This document shows positions 1-8,952 of a stretch of 64,000 bases of DNA, one piece after another. The position numbers and the translations under genes were made by a program. The number at the start of each line of letters is the position of its first letter. Within the stretch, counting starts at the first letter, position 1. The stretch comes from an uncultured Paraglaciecola sp. (GTDB lineage Bacteria > Pseudomonadota > Gammaproteobacteria > Enterobacterales > Alteromonadaceae), in the NCBI RefSeq assembly GCF_937123705.1, contig NZ_CAKZKO010000038.1, positions 180,980-244,979 on the forward strand, written 5' to 3'. Below the pieces are notes generated by a model. That model did not search any database and was not told the DNA's origin. It saw only the letters and a program-made list of their open reading frames with translations.

Positions 1-535
1 AAAAATTGTTTTGAATCAATTTTACGAGCCGGATTATTTTAATATTCGATAACTGACGATAGTCAAAATAGGGGCAGACTAGCAGTTTAAGGTGAGTATT
101 TAAGGCAAATTCGTGATCTAGCCAGTGCAATGTGCACGGCAAGTTGAGAGATTTTGCGTATGTTTTGCCCATAACAATATATACAGAATGGCTATTACTA
201 GACTTAACATCAATTAGTTGAGGAGGTGAAAAGAGCAAGTTAGTGTTAGAGAGACTTTGCAATAATGTGTGATCTCTATATTCCTGCCAACTTTGCGCGC
301 CTTGTAATGCCACTATATTTTCTGCATTAAGCGCAAATACCAGTTTGGCATAGACATTAAACACTTTACGCCAACCGTTGCCACAGGCTTGACCAATACT
401 ATGGATCTCACCTGCAGACAGCGGTTTTGTTAAGTCTAGGTTTGAATATTCAGAAATACTCGGGTAATTGCCAATATACACATTGAACTGGGCGTTTGGA
501 TCGCCCAGTCCAAATTGACGTTTCTGTTGCAACAC
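1..535 (-). CDS. Uncharacterised protein, 3' part cut by window edge
   Basis: Reading the minus strand from 535 to 1 gives 178 codons with no stop, so the gene continues beyond the left edge. The first codon is GTG (535-533), placed directly after the TAA of the upstream DUF2750 gene (538-536), which suggests translational coupling; a GGAG lies about 19 nt upstream, rather far. The N-terminal part has a GLGDPNAQF stretch, then a conserved-looking block GNGWRKVFNVYAKLVFAL near residues 60-77. No signal peptide or membrane helix is visible, so it is probably cytoplasmic. The GN-WRK-FN-YAK pattern recalls the uncharacterised DUF6942 family, but that is from memory and uncertain. Function unknown. 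The long open frame and tight junction with its neighbour make it a real gene. Confidence 0.65.
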   Translation of the reverse strand, partial: MLQQKRQFGLGDPNAQFNVYIGNYPSISEYSNLDLTKPLSAGEIHSIGQACGNGWRKVFNVYAKLVFALNAENIVALQGAQSWQEYRDHTLLQSLSNTNLLFSPPQLIDVKSSNSHSVYIVMGKTYAKSLNLPCTLHWLDHEFALNTHLKLLVCPYFDYRQLSNIKIIRLVKLIQNNF

Positions 536-943
536 TTAACTTAGGCCACTTTCTCCAAGTTTTTTTAAGTCGTCTTCTATACAAGCTATCATCTCGTCGG
601 CTTCAAGCATGATCCCTTCTTCGTCATCTCCTAAAGGAAAAACCAGCACTAAGGTATTGTTATTTTTCATGCCTGGAAGCCAAGTTTCAATCCAATCCAC
701 AAAATCAATTTGCTTGGCTTGGCATGTAGGAAACTCATCCTTAACCCAAGCCTCAGCAAATTCTTTATGTGGCCAAATAGGTATGCAGGCATCGTCATCA
801 GCCTTAAGCATCACCCAACCACTTTCACCATATAATCCCCAAAGACTTTGTTCTTCAATCATTTTTGATAACGCATATTCAAAACGCAACTCGGGTAACA
901 TCTTACTGAGGTCGAGAAAGTGTTCAGGTGAAATTTCATTCAT
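536..943 (-). CDS. DUF2750 domain-containing protein
   Basis: This is a 135-residue acidic cytoplasmic protein. The pattern LWGLYGESGWVMLKADD near residues 34-50, then IPIWPHKEFAEAW, and a C-terminal WLPGMKNNNTLVLVFPLGD is typical of DUF2750, a small family of unknown function common in gammaproteobacteria; length is normal for the family. No catalytic motif is evident. The start ATG at 943 is followed by an ordinary soluble N-terminus. It is divergent from the large membrane protein starting at 1051, with about 107 bp between them that must hold both promoters. Its stop abuts the GTG of the next minus-strand gene, so the two are probably one transcript. Confidence 0.8.
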   Translation of the reverse strand: MNEISPEHFLDLSKMLPELRFEYALSKMIEEQSLWGLYGESGWVMLKADDDACIPIWPHKEFAEAWVKDEFPTCQAKQIDFVDWIETWLPGMKNNNTLVLVFPLGDDEEGIMLEADEMIACIEDDLKKLGESGLS

Positions 944-1050
944 ATTATTGTCCTAGTTTTCTTTGTCTTAAAATTTAATTTTTCGGCTTTACGTTTGATT
1001 TTTTGGGCGTTTACAACCTTAATTAAATCTAAATATACAGGTAAGCCAAG

Positions 1051-4000
1051 ATGTCAATCGAAACTGACCCACAGAATACCCCAACTCGTGCTCAAGCTCC
1101 AAAGAGTAAAACCTGGGTTTATCTATTAGTTATTGTTTTAGCTCTATCGGGTTTTGGGTATTTTAGCTTATTAAATCGTTCGAGTGCTTCGATTAATCAT
1201 GATTATTACCGAGTATTATACGAAGCTTCCAATAAGTTTAATGAGAACCTCAATACTTTAAATAGCATGCATCAATCAGAAGAAAGCGTTACTTCCATTC
1301 GGGCGTTGTTGCCAAGCTACTCAAGAGAATCATCGTCAAACAAAAAGCTACTCCCTGAGTCATACAAATATCAACTCATTGGACAACAAATAAAGATATC
1401 GAATCAAGATTTTGTCGCCTTTATTGAGCTACCTGACTTATTACCTAATACTACTGATGGCTTCAGCCAATATTTGTTTGCCGACAACTCTGGCAAAGTG
1501 GTGGCCAATACTGGTGGTGAAAAGACCATTTCAATAGTCGAAATGAAAAGTATAAATAAACAAATATTGCAGAAAAACAAATTCTCTGCATTAAGTTTCA
1601 ATCCTCAGAAGATGAGCGATGAATCATTAGAAAATGCCACTTTGCCAACATTTAGCAGCCATGTGGATATGCAGCTATCCTATGGCGACTTTAGAATTTT
1701 CATCTTTCCTTTTACCTTATCTACTCCTCTTAACATAACAAGTTCCGACAAAAACACAGGTGCACTACTAGAACGGCTGTATTTAGTTGGTTTGTTGCCT
1801 AAGCATAGATTAGATAATAAGGGGAGCGGACACTGGAATATCTCAGTCTTGGTGGTTAGTTTAATCAGCCTACTTTTTATGTGGGCACTGATCAGATTAT
1901 TTTTGTTACCTGATAACCAATCCATCACTAAGTTTTATCGAATATTAACTCAATCGGCTAGTTATGGGTTTTATATTGTCTTGGTAGCATTGATATTGTC
2001 TTACTTAACTAAAAGTGGCTTGCAGTCTTATAAACAACAAGCCGCCACGCAGTACGCCACAGAGCTGGCCGACAACTTAAAACAAGATTTGAAAGAAGTG
2101 TTTAATGAGGTGTCATCTTATCGAGGATTTTATAGCTCTACTATTGCACAGCTAAATAAATTAAAACCTATAACCTCAGGAGATCAAAACAGTTCCACGC
2201 CAAAAACGTACAAGTGGTCATATGAAAAAACCGTTGCTGCATTAAATAATGCCTTGCGTGAGCTGGCCAAAGATCGTTCGACTTGTGTCAACTGCACCAT
2301 AGACAAGCCTATACCCCATATTATGGCAAGTGACCAATGGCACACCAAACTAGGCGCAGACTACAATGCAACACGCTGGGAAAATGTGGTGAATATCAAA
2401 AATAGGGTCGATCGCCTTAGTCAGCAGATCGCCAAAAATGACGTATTACCCGCTGCGACAATATTGCAAGATTCCTACGAAAAAGATCCCCAACAACTGG
2501 GTGTCATTAGTTTCTATTCAGGTGAGTTGCAAGCAGAGTTTGACCACGAAGCTGAGGTATTCAATACCCACATTCCACGCTCTGCCATAAAGCAACAGGA
2601 CGAGAATAATGCTTCTGCCTATACTGCTCAAAAGATTTTCACTATTTTTGCTACTAACGAAAAAGGCTTTGCCAATCTACCTTCTATTTATTTTCAAGAA
2701 TCAAATTCCAAGCCACAGGCATTTTCACTATTACATCGAGAATACTTCAAAAGAGTACGAGATTATCGAGGCTGGCTATTGGATTTTTCAGATAAAAAAA
2801 CCGTATCCAAGTACCTAACACCAGAGCAATGGCAAACTTCAGTCGAAGATTCTAAATCAATGAATGATGTGGTGTTTCGAAATGTCTATATACAGCGTCT
2901 TCTAAACATCAATGATGGAACAAGAGGAACCACTATATCCGTGCCAATGCATCAGCCTAATCTAAATATGCCGATAGATATGTCGGTTGCTGGCTACGTA
3001 TTAGGTGCCGACGTTATTCTTCCATCAGTCAGCCTTGCCCCACCGTCTAAATTTGATTTTGTATTTATGGTGGTCGATAGAAACACCGGAGAGGTACTAT
3101 TTCACAGCGATGAAGATCGCTCCTTAGTTGAAAATTTGTTCTACGCTGGACACAGTGAATCACACTTAAGTCAATGGATTAAAGCAGGGTTAGATGTACA
3201 TCCCAAGCTAGGAGGCAATCAAATTAATGGCTTCTATCATGGGGAAGCGGGCCATTACACCTTAACCCCTACAATAGTCGACAATTGGGCCATGGTGGTG
3301 TTCTCACCTAGTGACAGCCTAGATAGTTTTATGACCAATCAATTTATCTACATTTTAGTCACCTTTGTATTGTTACTTAGCCTGATTCTATTGTTCGCAA
3401 AAATAGCCCAACATTGGGCATCGACACGGTGGATAAGAATAAACCTTGGATTGCCTCAACCATTAGATACCAAGCGTGTCATGTTAATTTGCACCGCTAT
3501 TTTCACCACTAATTATGGCTTATTTTACATCGGTCAACTGTTACAAATGAGCTTCCCTAACAGCCCCTTAAGCTGGTTTTTCTCTCCGGTTATTCCATTG
3601 CTTGGAATGGCCGCATTATTGGTTATGCTGTATCGATTTTATTTACATCATTTTGTACCAAACAATCATGATATGTCTGCCATTAGGAAGTTTACTAAAG
3701 GCGCCAAGTTATTTTCTCTTTGTTTATGGTTAGTGGCCTTAACACATTTTGCCTACTTACAATTTAGTGCAGCTATGCCGTTGAAAAGTCTACAGTTCTA
3801 TTATTCTCAACAAGAGTGTAATGGCATTAATAAGGAGTATGGCGAATTGACACAAATGGCATTAAAACGCTTTCCAAACTCAGTAACGCAACAACGGATC
3901 CCGCCATTTTTATTATTGCCCATGGAAGACCAATGGCAACAAACCATGCTGGCCAAAAATGCGGCAAAACAAACAAAATCAGGATTGTGCGAGGGTTATT

Positions 4001-5433
4001 TGTCTTCAGTTGAGCCTCAAGATTACCCCAAAATGAGCACCTTAGTGGGCTCTACTTATCTATGGAAATGGATGAAAACATACTTAATAAACGCCACATT
4101 AGACAACAACAAGTTAGATCACAACCTATCAAAAACCAACCCTGAGTACGACATCATATTATGCTCTATTTTGATCTTGTTGGGCTTAGTATGGGTATGG
4201 TTCTATTTCAATCGAAAAGTGTTGTGGCCGCGTATTTATTGCCCAAGCGGCTTCTTAAGACATATTCAGGAACTGTGCTCATCTGTGTCTAATATGTCTC
4301 ATGAACAACCCAGCCGACTATTGATGATACAGGTGGACAGCCACAAATTATCAGGTGTAGGTTTAGCCTTATTATTGCGCAATCAAGAAGCGCAAAATCG
4401 TAATAAAGGAGAAAACAGTACCGAAGAATTATTACCGGGATTTGAGCATTTATTCCAACTTAGTCCTTGTTTGCAAATGTTCAGTGTCAACAATACGTTT
4501 TTACCAAACTTAAAAATCAACCTAAGTATCGACAATGATTCAGGGCTACTCATTGTCAAGATTTGGGACATTGAAACTTGCTTAGAAAAGATTGAATTTA
4601 GACAACATTTGCTAGATATGATCATGGAAATAAAGTCTCTCACTATGTCGGGGAATTTACACAGTTTTACCCTTTACTCAGGCTTTATGAGCCTGCGAAG
4701 AGTTAAGATGAAAGATCCCCTTGCTAAAACATCCAACTCTGTTTTAGAGCATACTGAGTATATGTCTTGGTCTGAATGCCTAATGGATTTTTCGGTGAAA
4801 GTTACTCATGAGTTTGTGCATAATATTGATGCCGATTTTTTATATAATGAATTAAAAGATGTCCCTGAATTACGTTTTTTAAGCAAACAATTGCCTAAAG
4901 ACGCGCAACTGCATAGCGAGCACATTCCCGCTACGCGCTTTTGGCAAAGAGACAGCAACAGTATTAAAAGCACCGAATGGGCGACTATCCACTATATTTT
5001 GCTACATGCAGACGCGCTGTATCGATTTAAATGGGAGTCTTGTTCTAGTGCCGAAAAACTCGCCTTGTATAACTTGGCGAAACAACACCGCCTTAACCCT
5101 AGTAATACCGAAATGATCGAACATTTAGCCATTAACGGTATGATCAAAGTGCGTCATGATCATCTGGCAATAATCAATAAAAGTTTTGCACATTTTGTAT
5201 TACACGCTGAATCAACAGATACACTACGTCAATTGGTAAGAGAAGGAGAAGCTGGTATTTGGAAGAGTTATCGTATTCCCCTTGGGATGCTAATTGTGCT
5301 CATCATAGGTGGCGTGGCCGTCACCTCTGGTCAATCGATTTTTATTATCGCCGCGTCCCTAGCTGGCGTGTTAGGCACTATTGGTAGCTTAACCAATAGC
5401 GCCAGCATGCTTAAGGGACAATTTAAGGAATAG
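1051..5433 (+). CDS. Large multi-pass membrane protein with Cache-like sensor region
   Basis: This 1460-residue protein is not a family I can name. Membrane segments by hydrophobicity: about 21-42, 263-286 and 304-322; a large extracytoplasmic region (325-760); helices about 762-785, 809-830, 842-866, 886-906 and 1034-1056; a soluble region 1057-1400; and two terminal helices about 1409-1427 and 1430-1450. The stretch after residue 667 (VMVVDRNTGEVLFHSDED, then GFYHGEAGHYTL and NWAMVVFSP) looks like a Cache-type ligand-sensing fold. Near 1330-1395 a segment EKLALYNLAKQHRLNP, then LAINGMIKVRHDHLAIINKSF, resembles a winged-helix placed before terminal membrane helices, as in some large NTPase-type membrane proteins, but I see no Walker motif, kinase, GGDEF or HAMP domain. 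Start ATG follows an AGG about 9 nt upstream. It is a single-gene unit between divergent DUF2750 and the M1 peptidase. Confidence 0.8.
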   Translation: MSIETDPQNTPTRAQAPKSKTWVYLLVIVLALSGFGYFSLLNRSSASINHDYYRVLYEASNKFNENLNTLNSMHQSEESVTSIRALLPSYSRESSSNKKLLPESYKYQLIGQQIKISNQDFVAFIELPDLLPNTTDGFSQYLFADNSGKVVANTGGEKTISIVEMKSINKQILQKNKFSALSFNPQKMSDESLENATLPTFSSHVDMQLSYGDFRIFIFPFTLSTPLNITSSDKNTGALLERLYLVGLLPKHRLDNKGSGHWNISVLVVSLISLLFMWALIRLFLLPDNQSITKFYRILTQSASYGFYIVLVALILSYLTKSGLQSYKQQAATQYATELADNLKQDLKEVFNEVSSYRGFYSSTIAQLNKLKPITSGDQNSSTPKTYKWSYEKTVAALNNALRELAKDRSTCVNCTIDKPIPHIMASDQWHTKLGADYNATRWENVVNIKNRVDRLSQQIAKNDVLPAATILQDSYEKDPQQLGVISFYSGELQAEFDHEAEVFNTHIPRSAIKQQDENNASAYTAQKIFTIFATNEKGFANLPSIYFQESNSKPQAFSLLHREYFKRVRDYRGWLLDFSDKKTVSKYLTPEQWQTSVEDSKSMNDVVFRNVYIQRLLNINDGTRGTTISVPMHQPNLNMPIDMSVAGYVLGADVILPSVSLAPPSKFDFVFMVVDRNTGEVLFHSDEDRSLVENLFYAGHSESHLSQWIKAGLDVHPKLGGNQINGFYHGEAGHYTLTPTIVDNWAMVVFSPSDSLDSFMTNQFIYILVTFVLLLSLILLFAKIAQHWASTRWIRINLGLPQPLDTKRVMLICTAIFTTNYGLFYIGQLLQMSFPNSPLSWFFSPVIPLLGMAALLVMLYRFYLHHFVPNNHDMSAIRKFTKGAKLFSLCLWLVALTHFAYLQFSAAMPLKSLQFYYSQQECNGINKEYGELTQMALKRFPNSVTQQRIPPFLLLPMEDQWQQTMLAKNAAKQTKSGLCEGYLSSVEPQDYPKMSTLVGSTYLWKWMKTYLINATLDNNKLDHNLSKTNPEYDIILCSILILLGLVWVWFYFNRKVLWPRIYCPSGFLRHIQELCSSVSNMSHEQPSRLLMIQVDSHKLSGVGLALLLRNQEAQNRNKGENSTEELLPGFEHLFQLSPCLQMFSVNNTFLPNLKINLSIDNDSGLLIVKIWDIETCLEKIEFRQHLLDMIMEIKSLTMSGNLHSFTLYSGFMSLRRVKMKDPLAKTSNSVLEHTEYMSWSECLMDFSVKVTHEFVHNIDADFLYNELKDVPELRFLSKQLPKDAQLHSEHIPATRFWQRDSNSIKSTEWATIHYILLHADALYRFKWESCSSAEKLALYNLAKQHRLNPSNTEMIEHLAINGMIKVRHDHLAIINKSFAHFVLHAESTDTLRQLVREGEAGIWKSYRIPLGMLIVLIIGGVAVTSGQSIFIIAASLAGVLGTIGSLTNSASMLKGQFKE

Positions 5434-5532
5434 TCAGCCCAATCATTTCTTATATAGGGCTTGGTCTTAGACTAGAACTCACAATAAAGTCATGTAAGTA
5501 TACAATTTATAAAAATAATTTAGGAAATATGC

Positions 5533-7233
5533 GTGAAATCAACATTCAAAAAATATCAATCTATGGCTGTATTGACAGGTGTCATGATGTTAACAGCCTG
5601 TAGTTCGGTTCCTCCTCTGGATCCAATAATCGGTGATACCGGCAAAACTTTTTCTGCGATAGCCAATAGTACCGACGTTGTGAGTTACGGTTTGCACCTT
5701 GAGGTATTTCCCGATTCTAAAAGTATCGCAGGAGTAGGATACAGCCAGTTTTTAATTACGCAAAACACCTCTCAAGTTGAACTAAAACTAGACAGCCGCT
5801 TTGATATTTCCCAAATATTAGTTGATGAGCAAATGGCCAAATATGACAGACTTGGCGGCGTTATCACTATCCAATTACCTAGCGCTAAAGTAGTAGGCGA
5901 CATAGTGAATGTAGCAGTCCATTATGCAGGGAAGCCCCATATAGCCTTAAATGCACCTTGGTCTGGTGGCTTTGTATGGAGCGAAACTGAAAATGGCACG
6001 CCGTGGATAGCTACAGCGGTACAAGGAGAAGGTTGCGACCTATTTTGGCCATGTAAGGATCACTTTGCCGATAAGGCTGACACTATGGAGATTTCACTCA
6101 CAGTACCGCAAACCGTGAGTGCTGTTACCAACGGCATTTTAATGTCAACTGTCAAGATTGATGACAAAAGACACACCTTTAATTGGCAATTGTCTGTGCC
6201 TGCCAGTGATTATAATATCGCCCTTAATATTGGCCCCTACACCCGCATTCAACAAAGTTACACCAGCATTAACGGTGAGTCGGTCCCCATAGAATTTTGG
6301 GCATTGAATGAAAACGCAGCTAAAGCCCAAAGTTTGATCAACGACGACTTGTTACAGCAAGTTAGTTTTTATGAAGAACTATTAGGTCCCTACCCTTGGG
6401 GTAATCAAAAATTAGGCTTTGTGGAAACGCCTCATTTAGGCATGGAGCATCAAACCATTAATGCTTATGGCAAAAAATATTTGCGTGACAAAAATGGCTT
6501 TGACTGGTTACTTCATCATGAATTAGCCCATGAATGGTTTGGAAATCTTGTCACTCACGAAAAACTCAACGATGCGTGGATACATGAAGGGTTTGGCCTG
6601 TACATGCAGCCAATTTACAGCCTATATAAGTTTGGTGAAGCGGCCTATATCCACACTATGTACGAGTCTTACTTAGGGCTAGTTAACTGCCATCCAGTGG
6701 TATTAGAAGGTGAAATAACCTCACAGCAAGCCTTTAATTCAGACATCTACGGTAAAGGTGGCTGGACTTTACATACCCTTAGATGGTTAGTGGGAGATCA
6801 ATTGTTTTGGCAAGCAACACGACAACTTTTATACGGTACTGCAGATACCAAAGCACTAACTTATCCAATAACCCCTAGGTATAGAAACACCCAAGCATTT
6901 ATTGATATTATCAACCAGCTAAGTAGTGAAGATTATTCATGGCTATTTGAGGTCTATTTAAAACGCGCCGCGTTACCTGAATTACTGCAAACACGAACAG
7001 ATAAGCAATTAGTGCTGACATGGAAAACACCTGATAACCTACCGTTTCCGATGCCAATAACAATATCAATAAATGGTGAAACGGCTATCTACACAACCCA
7101 AGATGACCAAATAACGCTAGATGTGCTGCCACAAGACCACGTTATTATCGATCCTCAGATGAAAGTTCTTCGCTATTTACCCATTATTGGCTTATGCGAA
7201 GAAAACCAAGCAAAACGCGATAACAGAGGTTAA
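5533..7233 (+). CDS. M1 family aminopeptidase, lipoprotein
   Basis: A zinc metallopeptidase of the gluzincin M1 family, 566 residues. Zinc ligands are visible as H329-E330-x-x-H333 (HELAHEW) and E352 (AWIHEGFG), with the family's 18-residue spacing. The exopeptidase motif, usually GAMEN, reads GMEH at 303-306, keeping the glutamate that binds the substrate N-terminus. The N-terminus is a lipoprotein signal with lipobox LTAC, so the mature enzyme starts at a lipid-modified cysteine about residue 23 and acts in the periplasm or outer membrane. It is shorter than PepN (about 870 residues) and lacks the C-terminal helical domain. The start is GTG at 5533, supported by AGGA at 5522-5525. A terminator follows at 7273. 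Likely role: peptide scavenging. Confidence 0.88.
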   Translation: MKSTFKKYQSMAVLTGVMMLTACSSVPPLDPIIGDTGKTFSAIANSTDVVSYGLHLEVFPDSKSIAGVGYSQFLITQNTSQVELKLDSRFDISQILVDEQMAKYDRLGGVITIQLPSAKVVGDIVNVAVHYAGKPHIALNAPWSGGFVWSETENGTPWIATAVQGEGCDLFWPCKDHFADKADTMEISLTVPQTVSAVTNGILMSTVKIDDKRHTFNWQLSVPASDYNIALNIGPYTRIQQSYTSINGESVPIEFWALNENAAKAQSLINDDLLQQVSFYEELLGPYPWGNQKLGFVETPHLGMEHQTINAYGKKYLRDKNGFDWLLHHELAHEWFGNLVTHEKLNDAWIHEGFGLYMQPIYSLYKFGEAAYIHTMYESYLGLVNCHPVVLEGEITSQQAFNSDIYGKGGWTLHTLRWLVGDQLFWQATRQLLYGTADTKALTYPITPRYRNTQAFIDIINQLSSEDYSWLFEVYLKRAALPELLQTRTDKQLVLTWKTPDNLPFPMPITISINGETAIYTTQDDQITLDVLPQDHVIIDPQMKVLRYLPIIGLCEENQAKRDNRG

Positions 7234-7272
7234 ATCTCTAAATAAAATTCTCTCAACCTACTACAAATGCTT

Positions 7273-7311
7273 CAGCCGTCACACCCCAGTGTTACGGCTG
7301 TCTTTCCTTTT
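7273..7311 (+). terminator. Rho-independent terminator of the M1 peptidase gene
   Basis: A perfect 7-bp stem, CAGCCGT (7273-7279) and ACGGCTG (7294-7300), encloses a 14-nt loop and is followed by TCTTTCCTTTT. It lies 40 bp after the peptidase stop. The stem's right side also forms the first units of the tandem repeat that follows. Confidence 0.6.
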
Positions 7312-7440
7312 ATTACCGCTGTTACCCTCGATGCTATGACTGTCATTTCCGGGGGCTAACGCTGTCAATCCCGAATATCGAAACTGTCATTCCCGAGTAT
7401 TAAAACTGTCATTCCCGAATGCTGTTATCGGGAATCCATA
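7277..7440. repeat. Degenerate 21-22 bp tandem repeat ending in a hairpin
   Basis: Units beginning TGTCATTCCCGAAT or variants start at 7341, 7363, 7385 and 7407, exactly 22 bp apart. More diverged units start near 7299 and 7320 (21 bp steps), and one may start at 7277. The last unit forms an inverted repeat, ATTCCCGA (7411-7418) and TCGGGAAT (7428-7435), with a 9-nt loop. The stretch 7234-7512 has no gene. It resembles a REP/BIME-like intergenic repeat between convergent genes. Confidence 0.7.
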
Positions 7441-7512
7441 TACCTTGACAACCCAATTTAACGATTAGAACTAAGATATTTAACCTAAGCTAATAAATAA
7501 CCTGATAACCTA

Positions 7513-8058
7513 TTATTTTTGAACCTTATATTCACTGGCCAACATCGAATACACAGCATGATCAACATAGTGATCATATAGCCATTCACATTGACGTAAA
7601 CTGGCTTCGTATGTAAAACCTAAACGCTCAGGAATGGCTCTGCTTTTAGTGTTTTTTTCAGCGCAGCGTATTTCTATTTTATTTAGTTTCCCTTCAACAA
7701 ATCCATATTCCAATAGGCTTTTTACCACTTTTGTCATAACACCTTTACCCGTGCAAGACGCACACAACCAATACCCTATTGCACCCCATTTATTTTGATA
7801 ATCAATCTGATTAAAGCCAGCCAATCCGACTAACTTGCCAGCCGCAATGATGGCAAAGTTAGTCCCCTGATTGTCGTTGTGTTGGGCAACAGCCGTATCT
7901 ATAAAGGTTTGAGTATCTTCTAGTGTATGGACTAAATCTAACCATGCCAGCCAGTTTTTTAGGTGAGCTCGATTTTTAAGGGTTAATTGATATAAAGGTT
8001 CGGCGAATGCCGGTACTAAAAATTCGAGATGTATATGTTTATCAACCGGAATTTTCAT
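7513..8058 (-). CDS. GNAT N-acetyltransferase, RimL/RimJ type
   Basis: This 181-residue protein has the layout of the RimL/RimJ branch of GNAT acetyltransferases, which move an acetyl group from acetyl-CoA to N-terminal amines of ribosomal proteins or to small amines. Seen: an N-terminal region with WLAWLD near residue 37 (family W-x-W pattern), a central beta-strand region GLAGFNQID, an acetyl-CoA-binding loop CTGKGVMTKVVKSL about residues 107-120 (cf. Q/R-x-x-G-x-G/A), and the C-terminal I-E-I-R-C-x-x-x-N-x-x-S-R-A-I-x-E-R-L-G-F pattern. Cytoplasmic; target not predictable from sequence. Length is usual. It faces the M1 peptidase gene across the repeat region and is divergent from tapT. Confidence 0.85.
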   Translation of the reverse strand: MKIPVDKHIHLEFLVPAFAEPLYQLTLKNRAHLKNWLAWLDLVHTLEDTQTFIDTAVAQHNDNQGTNFAIIAAGKLVGLAGFNQIDYQNKWGAIGYWLCASCTGKGVMTKVVKSLLEYGFVEGKLNKIEIRCAEKNTKSRAIPERLGFTYEASLRQCEWLYDHYVDHAVYSMLASEYKVQK

Positions 8059-8130
8059 AGTTTCCTAACTTAAGATCTGCAAAAATGCGATGATATTACA
8101 ATTAAGAATATTTTTTCATGGGATTTTTAC

Positions 8131-8814
8131 GTGCATATTAATGCTGTACATATTTTGCGCCAGCAGCAATTAGCCTTATCAACTAAGGAATTTCGAGCCA
8201 GAGGCTATAAAGTCAAGCGCTGCGATCGTTGTTTAATACCTGTAGCCAAATGCATTTGTGCGCTGCGACCAAGCACTGTTAGCCGTAGTGCATTTTGTAT
8301 AGTGATGTACAAGAATGAGTATTATAAACCTAGTAATACCGGTAAGCTTATTGCTGATGTGATCCCTGATAATTATGCATTTAGATGGGATAGAGTAGCA
8401 CCCGATCCCGCCTTAATCTCTTTATTAAACAATCCAAAATACCAGCCTATAGTGGTGTTTCCACAGCAATACGCCGACGCCCATAGATGCATAGACTCAC
8501 CGCAGGATCTAAGCAGTATTCAACAAGGAAAAATACCATTATTTGTGATGTTAGATGGCACCTGGCGTGAGGCTAGCAAGATGTTTAAAAGTCCGTCTTT
8601 TTCCCATTTGCCGGTGTTAGGAATTCAACCGGAAGCAGCCTCTGTGTACCAACTACGAGAAGCGGCCCATGCCCATCAACTTTGCACGGCTGAGGTGGCA
8701 ATAGAGATATTAAAGCTGGCTGCGGATGAACAAGCGGCAGAGGCACTTCAAGTATACTTTCAACATTTCAAAGGAGCATATATAGCTGGAAAGGCCCATT
8801 TAACCCTTATTTAG
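8131..8814 (+). CDS. tapT: tRNA-uridine aminocarboxypropyltransferase (DTW domain)
   Basis: A 227-residue DTW-domain protein matching E. coli TapT (YfiP) along its length. The family transfers the 3-amino-3-carboxypropyl group of SAM to U47 of tRNAs (acp3U). Seen: an N-terminal zinc-like cysteine set RCDRCLIPVAKCIC (about residues 28-41), the SNTGKLIADVIPD block near 64-76, the defining LDGTWREASKMF motif (about 143-154) with the DxTW core, and the REAxxxxQLCTAEVAIEIL block. The only start in frame near the conserved N-terminus is GTG at 8131; nearby ATGs at 8118 and 8141 are in other frames. It is a single gene, divergent from the acetyltransferase. Confidence 0.85.
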   Translation: MHINAVHILRQQQLALSTKEFRARGYKVKRCDRCLIPVAKCICALRPSTVSRSAFCIVMYKNEYYKPSNTGKLIADVIPDNYAFRWDRVAPDPALISLLNNPKYQPIVVFPQQYADAHRCIDSPQDLSSIQQGKIPLFVMLDGTWREASKMFKSPSFSHLPVLGIQPEAASVYQLREAAHAHQLCTAEVAIEILKLAADEQAAEALQVYFQHFKGAYIAGKAHLTLI

Positions 8815-8856
8815 TTGCAATACTGATTTTTGATTAGGCGCATACCATATTCCAAA

Positions 8857-8885
8857 TTGACACAATAAATTACAGCAGTTCTATT
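8857..8885 (+). promoter_or_regulatory. Candidate sigma-70 promoter of metY
   Basis: TTGACA (8857-8862) is followed after 17 bp by TCTATT (8880-8885), a good -35 with a weak -10, 68 bp before the metY start. No SAM riboswitch-like structure is seen in the short leader. Tentative. Confidence 0.35.
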
Positions 8886-8952
8886 TGAACTTAGCAAACA
8901 CATCAAGCTATGGTTGAGGCATTAAAACTACTCATCAAATAGGATACCCACA

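Noticed and set aside
7277..7440. CRISPR array
   Set aside because: Units are contiguous at 21-22 bp without spacers of unique sequence and no cas genes are present.
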